Assembly: GCF_018282095.1 (NCBI RefSeq)
Contig: NZ_CP074126.1
Span: 186,001 to 250,000, forward strand
Length of the DNA: 64,000 nt
Source of the DNA: Pseudovibrio brasiliensis
GTDB lineage: Bacteria > Pseudomonadota > Alphaproteobacteria > Rhizobiales > Stappiaceae
Reading direction: 5' to 3'
Below are positions 55,476 to 64,000 of the stretch, piece after piece; the stretch's first letter is position 1; every line of letters starts with the position of its first letter. Made by a program: the position numbers and the translations under genes. The notes below the pieces were generated by a model that worked only from the letters and a program-made list of their open reading frames with translations, ran no database searches and was not told the DNA's origin.

Positions 55476-55505
55476 AAAAGCCTCGGCAGTGCCGAGGCTT
55501 TTTTG
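55476..55505 (+). terminator. Rho-independent terminator after atpC
   Basis: AAAAGCCTCGGC-AG-TGCCGAGGCTTTTTT, an 11 to 12 bp stem and T-run. Confidence 0.93.
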
Positions 55506-55588
55506 TATCTGCAGTGCAGATTAAACAGGGCCTGCGATTTATACCAAAATGCATAAGAGCGCAGGGAAGGGGTACACAGCCCAGTTGA

Positions 55589-55804
55589 TTAGGCTGCGAT
55601 CCGCTTTTTATTAGCTGCCGCATTTGCTGCGCGCATTTCCTCAGCACGTGCTTTACGCTGCTCAGGTGTTTCATAAACAATCGTGCGATGATACTCGCAG
55701 TAGGAGCCATTCTCAGCGCGGTTGGTGCATGGGAAAGTGTAACTTCCGCTGTCGCCTTCAGTCCACTTGCACTGGCCCGCTTTCGGCATAACTGGTGCTT
55801 TCAT
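55589..55804 (-). CDS. Small protein resembling the GcrA C-terminal domain
   Basis: Protein of 71 aa. The core CKWTEGDSGSYTFPCTNRAE, continuing NGSYCEYHRTIVYE, gives a C-x(~14)-C...C-x2-H pattern. It is very like the C-terminal module of GcrA, the cell-cycle regulator that binds RNA polymerase sigma70, where the same pattern is CxWPxGDP...FCG...YCxxH. The N-terminal DNA-binding HTH of GcrA is absent. A basic Ala-rich tail follows. It may contact RNA polymerase or sigma without DNA binding; this is inference from resemblance. Confidence 0.65.
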   Translation of the reverse strand: MKAPVMPKAGQCKWTEGDSGSYTFPCTNRAENGSYCEYHRTIVYETPEQRKARAEEMRAANAAANKKRIAA

Positions 55805-55862
55805 CTACCTACCCTTGTTCTTTGGAGCCATAGATCAAAGCCTGCATGCACGCGGGAGGAGC

Positions 55863-56009
55863 GTGAAAGCCATGCTCGCCGTTGGATCAATGGAACCATT
55901 TTTGATTATGGGATCACCGGAATTTTCTTTTGCTGCATTAAAAGCAAACAAATTTACCGGACGGGAAAAAGATTATCTCTCCCCTTTCCAAATAGCCAGA
56001 TATTTTTAG
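55863..56009 (+). CDS. Possible 48-codon small protein
   Basis: GTG 55863 (or ATG 55872) lies after GGGAGGAG. The frame reads MLAVGSMEPFLIMGSPEFSF and ends IARYF. Composition is protein-like but no family is known. The rest of the 380-base gap between the GcrA-like and molybdenum genes is AT-rich, with a TTCGCCA...TGGCGAA hairpin at its end and nothing else seen. Low confidence. Confidence 0.3.
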   Translation: MKAMLAVGSMEPFLIMGSPEFSFAALKANKFTGREKDYLSPFQIARYF

Positions 56010-56153
56010 CTGTGTAAAAATGCTTACACAAGAAAATCTGGATAGAAAATTTTTCTGATTATAAAAACTGCAAGTAAAACAATCAGATAGTAAATGGCAT
56101 GTGTATGCACCAATATTAACCACCACGTGAATTCTGCTGAATCATTGTGGTAG

Positions 56154-56186
56154 CTTCGCCAAATTGATTCATCAATTGTGGCGAAT
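56154..56186 (-). terminator. Long hairpin at the end of the molybdenum-cofactor gene
   Basis: TTCGCCA-AATTGAT and ATCAATT-GTGGCGAA pair as a 13-bp imperfect stem with a two-base loop region, directly behind the stop at 56186. There is no T-run, so its termination strength is unclear. Confidence 0.5.
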
Positions 56187-57814
56187 TATGGTTTTTCAGA
56201 GTGTTTGCCGAGTACTCCGCCAACACTGTGAAGTGCCTCCGGGTCATCCAGATCACGCCGTGCTGCTTCGCCAACTTCTACGGTGTACACCACAGATGGG
56301 TTCTGCTGGATGATTGGCTTGCCGCCAATATCCCCGCGCAAACAAAGCAAATCTTCAAAAAAGGCCCGGTCCCACAGCACCGGATTGCCACGCTTTCCTT
56401 GCGTTGTTGAAACGCCAATCAACTGATCCTGCGTCACACTTCGGCTGCGCAACAGTGTGTTGATGTCCTCAGTCGAAATAAACGGCATGTCACCAAGCAG
56501 GATGAGTGCAGAGTTCGACTGCTCAGCCACGCCTTCAATGCCCTTCTTGATGGAGGATGAAATGCCCTCATCGAAGTCGGCGTTATGGCGGAATCGGATA
56601 GGGAGGCCGGAAAGCACTTCCTCCACCTTGGAGGCCATCGCCCCCGTCACCACAATCAGCTCACTCAAATCACTGGCAAGCGCGTGCTCAGCAACGTGTC
56701 TTACCACCGGCTTCCCATCAATCAGAGCCAGCAGCTTGTTGTGCTGTCCCATGCGGGAAGAATTACCAGCCGCAAGCAACACACCACTGCAAACGGTTTT
56801 ATCTGGATCTTCAGAGAGAGGATGGTCTCTTGGCTGCGGACGGCTATGGATCTCTTTCAAAAGCCCACCCACGCCCATTGACATGATGTCCCGGCGTGTC
56901 ACGTTGATATCAGCGAGCAACCGCTGCAGGATCCAGTCAAAGCCGTTCTCCTGCGGACTACGCGCGCACCCCGGCGCACCAATCACCGGCGTGCCGTCAA
57001 GGCCGCCAAGCACAAGCAGATTGCCCGGATCAACCGGCATCCCGAAATGAACCAGCTCTCCCCCAGCCGCCTGAATAGCCGCCGGGATAACGTCTCCCTG
57101 ATCCACCACAGCGGAAGCCCCAAACACAACCACCAGATCCGCATTCCGAACTTGCTTTGTGTTCAACGCGTCAATCAGAGCCGCTTCATCATGAGGCACG
57201 CGAAGATCAGCGGAGATAGTGCTCTCCGCAATGTCCAGCCGCTCCTGCAATACACGCAGGCTCTTTGTGATCGTCGTCTCTTTCAGATGCGGCAGCGTCG
57301 TTGAGATCACGGCAACCGACTTCGGAGAATACGCAGCAACAGAGATTGCAGCAGAGATCTTTTCGGCAGCTTCTTGGGCCAGCTGCTTATTCACCGCCAG
57401 CGGAATGATCTTCGCCGTTGCCAGCATCCGTCCTTCACGCACTTCCGTGAAAGGCGGCAGGCAAGCAAAGGTGATGGCTGGGTCAATCAAGTTGGCTTCC
57501 GTCACCTTCTCCGCGTCAACCTGCAACACACCGCTGTGTGTGGCGTAAAGGTTCGCACGTCCGGTAAACGAGGTAGAAGCAGAGACAGCATTCCCGCAAG
57601 CATGATTGGCCAGCAGCGCCGCCGCCTCATCCTCATGCAGGTCTGTGTCCTCAACCTGAGCAACGGTCACCTCTGCAAATCCAGCCGCACTGAGCTGGTC
57701 CACGTCTTCCGCACTCAGCTGATGCCCCTTGGAGAAGGAGAGGCCATTATGTTTGATGGAGTGGGCGAGGTAACACCCAATGCTCTCTTCGGCTGCTCTG
57801 CTTCCAAATTTCAC
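56186..57814 (-). CDS. Molybdenum cofactor nucleotidyltransferase fused to a molybdopterin-binding domain
   Basis: Two-domain protein of 542 aa. The N-terminal 340 residues resemble the MoeA/MogA-type molybdopterin-binding fold (VVVFGASAVVDQGDVIPAAI, then LVHFGMPVDPGNLLVLGGLD). The C-terminal 200 are a MobA/MocA-type nucleotidyltransferase: LLAAGNSSRMGQHNKLLALI, PVVRHVAEHAL, and LLGDMPFISTEDINTLLRS. It probably makes molybdopterin-cytosine dinucleotide for a xanthine-oxidase-type enzyme. GTG 57814 starts four bases from the xdhC-like stop. No oxidoreductase gene lies in the window. Confidence 0.85.
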   Translation of the reverse strand: MKFGSRAAEESIGCYLAHSIKHNGLSFSKGHQLSAEDVDQLSAAGFAEVTVAQVEDTDLHEDEAAALLANHACGNAVSASTSFTGRANLYATHSGVLQVDAEKVTEANLIDPAITFACLPPFTEVREGRMLATAKIIPLAVNKQLAQEAAEKISAAISVAAYSPKSVAVISTTLPHLKETTITKSLRVLQERLDIAESTISADLRVPHDEAALIDALNTKQVRNADLVVVFGASAVVDQGDVIPAAIQAAGGELVHFGMPVDPGNLLVLGGLDGTPVIGAPGCARSPQENGFDWILQRLLADINVTRRDIMSMGVGGLLKEIHSRPQPRDHPLSEDPDKTVCSGVLLAAGNSSRMGQHNKLLALIDGKPVVRHVAEHALASDLSELIVVTGAMASKVEEVLSGLPIRFRHNADFDEGISSSIKKGIEGVAEQSNSALILLGDMPFISTEDINTLLRSRSVTQDQLIGVSTTQGKRGNPVLWDRAFFEDLLCLRGDIGGKPIIQQNPSVVYTVEVGEAARRDLDDPEALHSVGGVLGKHSEKP

Positions 57815-57815
57815 G

Positions 57816-58874
57816 TCAGCCCGCCTTCTTCTGCTCTGCTTTTGTGCCGCGCAGGGTCACGATAATCTCTGCCAGCACAGCCACGGCAATCTCAGCAGGA
57901 TTCGCCGCCCCAATATCAAGCCCAATCGGCGCTTTGATGCGGGCAAGGTCGTCTTCACTCAGGCCAGCCGCCAGAAAACGCTCACACCGCTTTGCATGGG
58001 TCTTCCGGCTCCCAAGAGCCCCAACATAGAAGCAACCCGCTTTTAGCGCTTCCATCAGCGGCAAATCATCAATCTTCGGGTCGTGGGTAACAGCAGCGAC
58101 TGCCGTGAAAGGATCCAGCTTCAACTTACCCATCACCTCTTCTGGCCACTCTGCCAGCAACGGCACATGCGGGAACCGCTCTTTCGAGGCAAAAGCAGTG
58201 CGTGGGTCAACAATGGTGATGTCAAACCCGGCTGTCTGCGCAATCGGAACCAGCGCTTGCGTGATATGAACGGCACCAACAACCACAATGCGCGTCGCCG
58301 GCACCTGCATGCTCAGGAAGTACTCCTCACCGGCTGCCGACTGAACCTGACCGGACTTGCCACTGCGAACACCACTTTCAAAAGCACCCGCCAGTGCAGA
58401 ATCTTCCGCATCATCTCCGTAGAGCATCACAGAGGACAATCCAGTTTCCAAGTTGGTCAGCAACGCAACAGGCTGGCGCTGTGCTTTGGAGGCGTTCAAC
58501 AGGCGGATATGACCATGATCTGCTTCAGAAGTCAGCGGCTGCAGATAAACGCCGATCTTCCCACCGCACGAAAGTCCGACACGCCATGCTGTCTCATCGG
58601 CAACGCCAAACTCAATTTTGCGCGCTTTGCCTTCTTCCAGCACTTCCATGGCTTCAGCCACCACAGCGCCTTCCACGCAGCCGCCTGAAACCGAGCCTTC
58701 AAACTCACCATTGCTATCGATGATGAGATGACTGCCCACCGGACGCGGTGCAGAGCCCCAGGTTTCGATAACAGTCGCGAGAACCAGCTGACGACCTTCA
58801 TCCTGCCAGCGTTCAGCAACACCAAGGACATCGAGATTTTGGGCAAGTTCTTGAGGCAGGGTAGCAACAGACAT
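57816..58874 (-). CDS. xdhC: XdhC/CoxI family molybdoenzyme maturation protein
   Basis: Protein of 352 aa that in relatives binds the molybdenum cofactor and inserts it, after sulfuration, into xanthine-dehydrogenase-type enzymes. The N-terminal XdhC domain shows WGSAPRPVGSHLIIDSNGEF and GSVSGGCVEGAVVAEAMEVL. The C-terminal Rossmann domain has RIVVVGAVHITQALVPIAQT, VDPRTAF and CFYVGALGSRKTHAKRCERF. The motif GLDIGAANPAEIAVAVLAEI is normal. First gene of a two-gene unit, overlapping or abutting the nucleotidyltransferase gene. Confidence 0.9.
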   Translation of the reverse strand: MSVATLPQELAQNLDVLGVAERWQDEGRQLVLATVIETWGSAPRPVGSHLIIDSNGEFEGSVSGGCVEGAVVAEAMEVLEEGKARKIEFGVADETAWRVGLSCGGKIGVYLQPLTSEADHGHIRLLNASKAQRQPVALLTNLETGLSSVMLYGDDAEDSALAGAFESGVRSGKSGQVQSAAGEEYFLSMQVPATRIVVVGAVHITQALVPIAQTAGFDITIVDPRTAFASKERFPHVPLLAEWPEEVMGKLKLDPFTAVAAVTHDPKIDDLPLMEALKAGCFYVGALGSRKTHAKRCERFLAAGLSEDDLARIKAPIGLDIGAANPAEIAVAVLAEIIVTLRGTKAEQKKAG

Positions 58875-59004
58875 GGCAGGCTCGCAATTGATTGGGTCTT
58901 CCAGCGTGTTCCCGAAAAGCGGAAACTGATTTCCCTAGAGAATACGCCCTAATAGAATGAGGAGCCTAGCCTGCTTCTTCAAGGGGATGCAACAACAGAA
59001 CGGT

Positions 59005-59110
59005 GTTCATTAGAGCGTATTCCCGAAAAGTGGTTCCGGTTTTCGGAAAGGAATACGCGGCAAAATAATAGTTTAGAGCTTGTGGCGTTAAAACAAATGA
59101 ACGCAACATG
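59005..59110. repeat. Rhizobial-type intergenic repeat (full copy)
   Basis: GCGTATTCCCGAAAAGTGGT and the complementary TTTTCGGAAAGGAATACGC form a nearly perfect 19-bp hairpin. A second part, TTTAGAGC...GCTCTAAA, encloses a further stretch. This AGAGCGTATTCCCGAAAAG...CGGCAAAA element is a common dispersed repeat in Hyphomicrobiales genomes; a partial relative (TGTTCCCGAAAAGCGGAAAC) lies at 58907-58930. Confidence 0.75.
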
Positions 59111-59118
59111 CTCTAAAC

Positions 59119-59152
59119 AAAAAAAGCGCCGGAACTTTCGCTCCAGCGCTCC
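59119..59152 (-). terminator. Rho-independent terminator after pckA
   Basis: On the minus strand: AGCGCTGGAGCGAAAGTTCC, then GGCGCTTTTTTTG. Stem has two mismatches and ends with a seven-base T-run, 20 bases past the pckA stop. Confidence 0.9.
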
Positions 59153-59171
59153 TTCGGGGGATTGATGCCGA

Positions 59172-60782
59172 TTACTCAGCAGCAATCTTGGTAATTGGAC
59201 CTGCATTCAGAACCAGATCATCAACGTGATCCTGGAAGATCTGGAAGTTCGCAGCGAACATGTCGACCAGCTTCGCAGCCTGTACGTCATATTCGGATGG
59301 ATTGCTCCAGGTGCTACGTGGATCCAGAATGCTGGTATCAACGCCTGGGACTGCAACAGGAACCATAAATCCGAAGTTTTCGTCCTTACGGAACTGGGCA
59401 GCGTTCAAAGAGCCGTCCAATGCAGCGCGAAGCAGTGCACGGGTCTCTTTGATTGGCATACGGTGACCAACACCATACGCGCCGCCGGTCCAGCCGGTGT
59501 TTACAAGCCAGCAGTCAACATCGTGCTCACGGATCAGATCCTTCAGCAGAGCACCATATTCTGATGGATGACGCGGCATGAACGGCGCGCCGAAGCAGGT
59601 AGAGAATGTCGCTTGCGGCTCAGTCACACCGCGTTCAGTGCCAGCAACCTTCGCAGTGTAACCGGAAAGGAAGTGGTACATCGCCTGCGCGCCAGAAAGC
59701 TTTGCAATTGGAGGCAGAACACCAAACGCATCAGCAGTCAGCATGATGATGTTTTTCGGATGCGCTGCGCGGCCAGTCTCACTCGCATTCGGGATGAAGT
59801 GAATAGGGTAGGAGCAGCGTGTGTTTTCTGTCTTGGAACCATCATCAAAATCAGGAACACGAGCTTCATCCAGCACAACATTCTCAAGAATGGTGCCGAA
59901 GCGCTGCGTGGTCGCAAAAATCTCTGGTTCAGCTTCTGCAGAAAGACGAATGGTCTTTGCGTAGCAGCCACCTTCAAAGTTGAAGATGCCATCTGGACCC
60001 CAGCCATGCTCATCATCACCGATCAGCGTACGGGACGGATCAGCGGAAAGCGTGGTCTTACCGGTGCCGGAAAGGCCGAAGAAGACAGCTGCATCATCGT
60101 TATCGCCAACGTTCGCGGAGCAATGCATCGGCATCACACCATCCTCTGGCAACATGTAGTTCAGCATGGAGAAGACGGACTTCTTCATTTCGCCAGCATA
60201 AGCGGTACCGGCGATTAGAACGATCTTGTTGGTCAGATCACAGGCAATAACCGTTTCACTCCGGCAACCATGGCGCTCTGGGTCAGCCTTGAAGCTTGGC
60301 AGATCGATGATGGTCATCTCTGCTTCAAAGCTCTTCAGGTCTTCGCGGGACGGGCGAAGAAGCATGTTGCGGATAAAGTGGTTGTGCCAAGCCAGCTCGT
60401 TATAAACGCGAACGTTTAGCTGATGCGCAGGGTCAGCGCCTCCATAAAGGTCCTGAACATACAGCTCCATGCCTTCAGCATGGGCCAGCATGTCATTCAA
60501 AAGCACGTCGAAGTGCTCGGTGCTCATTGCACCGCTGTTGTCCCACCAGATCGTATCTTCGGTCTTGGCGTCACGAACAACAAACTTGTCTTTTGGAGAA
60601 CGTCCTGTGTGAGTACCTGTTTCTGCACAAAGTGCGCCGCCCGCGGCGATCTGTGCTTCACCATTCCTGATAGCATGCTCATAAAGTTCAGCTTCGGTCA
60701 GGTTCCAATACACACTCTTGAGGCCCTTCAGTCCGAAGGTGTCACACCCAAACGCGGAATTCCGTAGTCCGAACTCTTTCAT
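59172..60782 (-). CDS. pckA: Phosphoenolpyruvate carboxykinase (ATP)
   Basis: Gluconeogenic enzyme of 536 aa that converts oxaloacetate to PEP with ATP. The substrate loop has [20 protein letters not shown], and the catalytic core contains [20 protein letters not shown] (kinase-1a) and [20 protein letters not shown] (kinase-2 with metal Asp). HCSANVG has the Mn-binding His. Ends normally. ATG 60782 follows AAGGACTAC. Divergent from chvI, as in Rhizobium and Agrobacterium, where ChvI activates pckA; a shared regulatory gap of about 424 bases separates them. Confidence 0.96.
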   Translation of the reverse strand: MKEFGLRNSAFGCDTFGLKGLKSVYWNLTEAELYEHAIRNGEAQIAAGGALCAETGTHTGRSPKDKFVVRDAKTEDTIWWDNSGAMSTEHFDVLLNDMLAHAEGMELYVQDLYGGADPAHQLNVRVYNELAWHNHFIRNMLLRPSREDLKSFEAEMTIIDLPSFKADPERHGCRSETVIACDLTNKIVLIAGTAYAGEMKKSVFSMLNYMLPEDGVMPMHCSANVGDNDDAAVFFGLSGTGKTTLSADPSRTLIGDDEHGWGPDGIFNFEGGCYAKTIRLSAEAEPEIFATTQRFGTILENVVLDEARVPDFDDGSKTENTRCSYPIHFIPNASETGRAAHPKNIIMLTADAFGVLPPIAKLSGAQAMYHFLSGYTAKVAGTERGVTEPQATFSTCFGAPFMPRHPSEYGALLKDLIREHDVDCWLVNTGWTGGAYGVGHRMPIKETRALLRAALDGSLNAAQFRKDENFGFMVPVAVPGVDTSILDPRSTWSNPSEYDVQAAKLVDMFAANFQIFQDHVDDLVLNAGPITKIAAE

Positions 60783-61206
60783 GTTCAGTAGTCCTTAATC
60801 GGCTCACAATTTACCTTGCGTCATTCAATGGCATCGCGCCAGTGAATTTAGCGATAACGCCCCTTGGATGGGGCAGTCATACTTAGAAAAGCAAGACCAG
60901 AAATCCTGCGTTTTTCTATTAAACCGATTGAAATAAGACCTTTTGCTGGCATAGATTTATTTTGCTTATAAAAATAAACTCGCGGCAAACTTGGTTTTCA
61001 CTTTTAAGCGTTTAACGATACACTTCATGAAGAACACGTGGCACTTGGCAGGCGAAACTTTGTCAAAAGTGGCGCTAAATAAGGAAATTTTCCAAATACC
61101 TTGCTATAACAGGGTTTTGCCGCATTTCAGGATTAGGGATCGCGCAAGTTAATCTCAAATCCAAACAATGTAGCGAAGCGTGCAAGAGAGGAATAAGGTC
61201 TCTGAT
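60783..61206. other. Divergent pckA-chvI promoter region
   Basis: AT-rich gap without a gene. The only clear structure is a GCCCC-TTGGAT-GGGGC hairpin near 60858, which could lie in the pckA leader, and an [17 protein letters not shown] AT stretch near 60970. It should hold both promoters. No dyad strong enough to name a regulator was found. Confidence 0.6.
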
Positions 61207-61905
61207 ATGCCAACGATTGCTCTGGTCGATGATGACCGTAACATTTTGACATCCGTCTCGATTGCGTTGGAAGCCGAAGGATATCGGGTCCAAACCTATA
61301 CGGATGGAACAGTAGCTCTGGAAGGGCTCCAGGCTGATCCACCGGACCTTGCCATTTTTGATATCAAAATGCCTCGCATGGACGGTATGGAGCTGCTGCG
61401 CCGTTTCCGTCAGATGTCTGATCTGCCAGTAATCTTCCTCACATCCAAAGATGATGAGATCGATGAGCTGTTTGGCCTGAAGATGGGCGCAGACGACTTT
61501 ATCCGTAAGCCATTCTCTCAGCGTTTGCTGGTTGAGCGCGTAAAAGCAGTTCTGCGCCGCGCCGCTCCACGCGATGCTGCAAGTGCTGCCACCGAAACCT
61601 CCAAGCTGCTGGAGCGTGGCAACCTGGTGATGGATAAAGAGCGTCACACCTGCACATGGCTGGCCAAGCCAGTCACTTTGACTGTGACCGAGTTCCTGAT
61701 TCTCTTTGCTCTTGCTCAGCGTCCAGGCGTTGTGAAAAGCCGTAATGCTCTCATGGATGCGGCCTACGACGATCAGGTCTATGTTGACGATCGCACCATC
61801 GACAGCCATATCAAGCGTCTTCGCAAGAAGTTCAAAGTGGTTGATGATGACTTTGATATGATCGAAACACTCTACGGTGTAGGTTATCGCTTCCGCGAAA
61901 ACTAG
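61207..61905 (+). CDS. chvI: Response regulator ChvI
   Basis: OmpR-type regulator of 232 aa. Receiver domain: VDDDRN, phospho-Asp52 in [10 protein letters not shown], Thr in LTSKDDE, Lys in IRKPFSQ. The winged-helix half has [20 protein letters not shown] and [18 protein letters not shown]. ChvI is known in relatives to respond to acidity and envelope change and to activate pckA and exopolysaccharide or virulence genes. ATG 61207 follows AATAAGGTCTCTGAT; chvG starts 82 bases after its stop. Confidence 0.95.
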   Translation: MPTIALVDDDRNILTSVSIALEAEGYRVQTYTDGTVALEGLQADPPDLAIFDIKMPRMDGMELLRRFRQMSDLPVIFLTSKDDEIDELFGLKMGADDFIRKPFSQRLLVERVKAVLRRAAPRDAASAATETSKLLERGNLVMDKERHTCTWLAKPVTLTVTEFLILFALAQRPGVVKSRNALMDAAYDDQVYVDDRTIDSHIKRLRKKFKVVDDDFDMIETLYGVGYRFREN

Positions 61906-61987
61906 TCGTACGCAGCCCGTTGGTTGGGCTGTCTCAGAGTTGGAAAAAGCTCAAGAGCAAGCGTTCCTGAGAATTCGATAAGAGCGA

Positions 61988-63817
61988 ATGTCGGACAAAA
62001 AAGAAGAACAAGAGCGGGAAGACATCGAAGCTGCAGAGGCTTCTGAAACTCTTGATCCGCAACACACAGGTGCGTTCCGATGGTTGGGACGCAGGCAAGT
62101 GCGCCAACGCGTCTTCACGCGCTGGATCTCGCTTGCAGGCACCTATGTCTTTTCTTCTTTGACCCGCCGTATTCTGGTGCTCAACCTCGTCGGTCTTCTG
62201 GCGATGGTGATCTCCATTCTTTATTTGAACCAGTTTCAGGCCGGACTGATTGATGCACGCGTTCAGTCCCTGTTGGTTCAGGGTGAGATCATTGCAGGCG
62301 CCATTGCGGCTTCGACGACAAGTGACGGTGATTCTCTCATGGTCGATCCGGAGCAGCTGCTGCGTCTGGAAGCCGGAGAATCAACCAGTGCCCGCTCTAC
62401 GCTCGGAAGCCTCGACTTTCCAATCAATCCTGAGATCGTGGGACCAATCCTCAGGCGATTGATTTCGCCCACAAAGACACGAGCACGGATCTATGATCCT
62501 GAGGGCATGTTGATGCTGGATTCTCGCCAGCTCCACGCCCAAAATCAGATTTTCCGCTTCGATCTGCCACCACCGGATGAAAGCACGGACCCCTTCTTCC
62601 AGAAGATGTGGGAGGAGCTGAAGCTCTGGATTCGTCGTGGCGAATATCCGCCTTATAAAGAAGTCGGCCGCACCGAAGGCCGTGAGTACCCTGAAGTGGA
62701 GGCCGCGCTGGCTGGTTCACCAGCTTCTGTGGTGCGCGTTGGCGCCAAAGGTGAGATGGTTGTCGCCGTTGCTGTGCCAATTCAGCGCTTCCGCGGTGTT
62801 CTGGGCGCGCTCCTCCTGTCAACACAGGGCGGGGACATTGACGACATTGTTGCCGCAGAGCGCAACGCGATCCTGAAGATCTTTATCGTCGCCGCCGTTG
62901 TGGTGATGATCCTCTCCGTTCTGCTCGCAGGCACCATTGCTGGCCCGGTTCGCCGTCTGTCAGAAGCCGCGCAGAAGGTGCAGTCCGCCATCAACACGCG
63001 TGAAGAGATCCCGGAATTCGAAGATCGTTACGACGAGATCGGTCATCTGGCGCGTGCACTGCGAAATATGACCAAGGCTCTGTATGGCCGCATGGACGCC
63101 ATCGAAAGCTTCGCTGCAGACGTTGCCCATGAGCTGAAGAACCCGCTCACCTCACTTCGTAGTGCGGTTGAAACGCTGCCTCTGGCGAAAACAGAACAAT
63201 CCCGCGAACGCTTGCTGGACGTCATCCAGCATGATGTGAAGCGACTGGATCGACTCATCACCGATATCTCCGAGGCCTCTCGTATCGATGCCGAGATGTC
63301 CCGCGCAGAATCCCATGATGTTGACATCGCAACCTTGCTGAATGCCGTTGTCTCCATCGCCAATGAACGCGCATGCGATGAAGTTGCCCATGTGGACCTG
63401 AAGTTCGATCCTGCCAAGCCAGAGAACAAGTTCCAGATGCATGGCAATGACCAGCGCCTCGGCCAGGTCATCAATAACCTGATCGACAACGCCCGTTCCT
63501 TCGCCCCAGAAGGTACGCCGGTCACGATTACAGCCAAGCGCAAGAGCAACCAGATCATCATCTGGGTTGAGGATTGCGGCCCAGGCATCAAGGAAGAGCT
63601 CCGCGAACGCGTGTTCGAGCGCTTCTATACAGATCGACCTGAAAACGAAGGCTTCGGCAATAATTCCGGTCTGGGGCTTTCAATTTGTCGCCAGATCATC
63701 GAAGCTCACAGAGGTGAGATCTCGGTGATGAACCGAACCTCTGAGGAAGCAGGGCAGGAGCAGAAAGTGCTTGGCGCCCGCTTCGTAATCAAGCTGAGGG
63801 CGAAAACAACCTCATGA
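61988..63817 (+). CDS. chvG: Sensor histidine kinase ChvG/BvrS
   Basis: Membrane kinase of 609 aa paired with ChvI. First membrane segment about 64-82 (ILVLNLVGLLAMVISILYLN), a large periplasmic domain containing RIYDPEGMLMLDSRQL, second segment about 300-318, then HAMP. The H-box is FAADVAHELKNPLTSLRSAV; ATPase motifs are INNLIDNA, WVEDCGPGIKEELRERVFER and NNSGLGLSICRQII. It is regulated in relatives by the periplasmic repressor ExoR, not in this window. Its stop overlaps the hprK start (ATGA). Confidence 0.96.
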   Translation: MSDKKEEQEREDIEAAEASETLDPQHTGAFRWLGRRQVRQRVFTRWISLAGTYVFSSLTRRILVLNLVGLLAMVISILYLNQFQAGLIDARVQSLLVQGEIIAGAIAASTTSDGDSLMVDPEQLLRLEAGESTSARSTLGSLDFPINPEIVGPILRRLISPTKTRARIYDPEGMLMLDSRQLHAQNQIFRFDLPPPDESTDPFFQKMWEELKLWIRRGEYPPYKEVGRTEGREYPEVEAALAGSPASVVRVGAKGEMVVAVAVPIQRFRGVLGALLLSTQGGDIDDIVAAERNAILKIFIVAAVVVMILSVLLAGTIAGPVRRLSEAAQKVQSAINTREEIPEFEDRYDEIGHLARALRNMTKALYGRMDAIESFAADVAHELKNPLTSLRSAVETLPLAKTEQSRERLLDVIQHDVKRLDRLITDISEASRIDAEMSRAESHDVDIATLLNAVVSIANERACDEVAHVDLKFDPAKPENKFQMHGNDQRLGQVINNLIDNARSFAPEGTPVTITAKRKSNQIIIWVEDCGPGIKEELRERVFERFYTDRPENEGFGNNSGLGLSICRQIIEAHRGEISVMNRTSEEAGQEQKVLGARFVIKLRAKTTS

Positions 63818-64000
63818 CCACACTGGATCAGAAGCAAAGTGTACAGGCAGCAGAAGGTCAGGCGATACACGCCACCTGTCTGGTCGTTGGTACGAAAGGC
63901 ATTCTGATCCGTGGCCCTTCAGCAACCGGCAAGTCTGCTTTGGCGCTGGAGCTGATACAGCGTGCCCACCTGAAAGGCAGCTTTGCAGCCCTTGTTGCGG
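63814..64000 (+). CDS. hprK: HPr kinase/phosphatase, start of gene (cut by window end)
   Basis: The first 62 codons are visible: MTTLDQKQSVQAAEGQAIHA, then the Walker A GPSATGKSALALELIQR. Alphaproteobacterial HprK is a short form, holding only the C-terminal kinase domain, and works in the PTS-Ntr system with ptsN and ptsH-like genes that usually follow chvG-hprK. The ATG overlaps the chvG stop by four bases. Confidence 0.92.
   Translation, partial: MTTLDQKQSVQAAEGQAIHATCLVVGTKGILIRGPSATGKSALALELIQRAHLKGSFAALVA

Noticed and set aside
61180-61206. Nine-residue extension of chvI
   Set aside because: ATG 61207 has AAGG at proper distance and starts the receiver domain exactly as in other ChvI proteins.

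Overview
The window is a stretch of alphaproteobacterial chromosome. The evidence is the set of neighbours: RegB/RegA (ActS/ActR) beside secB, an SRP RNA-dnaX-ybaB-recR cluster, sdhCDAB, an mdh-sucCDAB-lpd operon, an F1-only atpHAGDC operon, an Omp19-type lipoprotein, and pckA divergent from chvI-chvG-hprK. The moderate GC content, hprK directly behind chvG, and rhizobial-type intergenic repeats suggest a marine Hyphomicrobiales/Stappiaceae member such as Pseudovibrio. That placement is inference from gene content. No rRNA, tRNA, CRISPR array, insertion sequence or prophage was seen.

Layout. 0-6 kb: secB (cut by the window edge), the redox two-component pair regB/regA, a YciB-type septation protein, two small unknowns and a methyltransferase. 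5.9-9.3 kb: a minus-strand BtuFCD-type ABC operon behind a cobalamin riboswitch, with a small ORF and a perfect 20-bp palindrome between riboswitch and operon. 9.3-11.8 kb: an accessory-looking, gene-poor island with four copies of a short dispersed repeat, a lipoprotein, a candidate structured RNA and small unknown proteins. 11.8-20.3 kb: recR, ybaB, dnaX, SRP RNA, nudC and a set of small enzymes. 20.3-24.4 kb: sdhCDAB behind two TTACGTAA-type palindromes. 24.4-30.8 kb: envelope proteins, a TetR/AhpD-like divergent pair, zapE, and two proteins that look like catalytically dead relatives of known enzymes. 31-40.5 kb: mdh-sucC-sucD-sucA-sucB-lpd, all one way and ended by a strong terminator. 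40.5-48 kb: TPP-riboswitch thiM-thiE, xerC, a phospholipase-D-like protein, endonuclease I, a transglutaminase-like protein, a TudS-type protein and a small transaldolase. 48-55.5 kb: priA and atpHAGDC. 55.5-64 kb: a free-standing GcrA C-terminus-like protein, a molybdenum-cofactor nucleotidyltransferase with its XdhC partner, pckA, chvI, chvG and the start of hprK.

How it fits together. The core is central carbon and energy metabolism: succinate dehydrogenase, the lower TCA cycle, PEP carboxykinase and ATP synthase. Sensory systems known in related bacteria to tune these functions sit nearby: RegBA for redox, and ChvGI with HprK for the envelope, acidity and PTS-Ntr. Vitamin control appears twice, as a B12 riboswitch on uptake and a TPP riboswitch on thiamine salvage.

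Most worth a second look: (1) the riboswitch / 31-codon ORF / Zur-like palindrome arrangement before the ABC operon; (2) a UUCG-capped structured RNA candidate at 10.25-10.36 kb; (3) three phosphatase or nucleotidyltransferase relatives with altered active sites; (4) TTACGTAA palindromes before sdh, with a related half-site before mdh; (5) mutually exclusive hairpins in the sucD-sucA gap.
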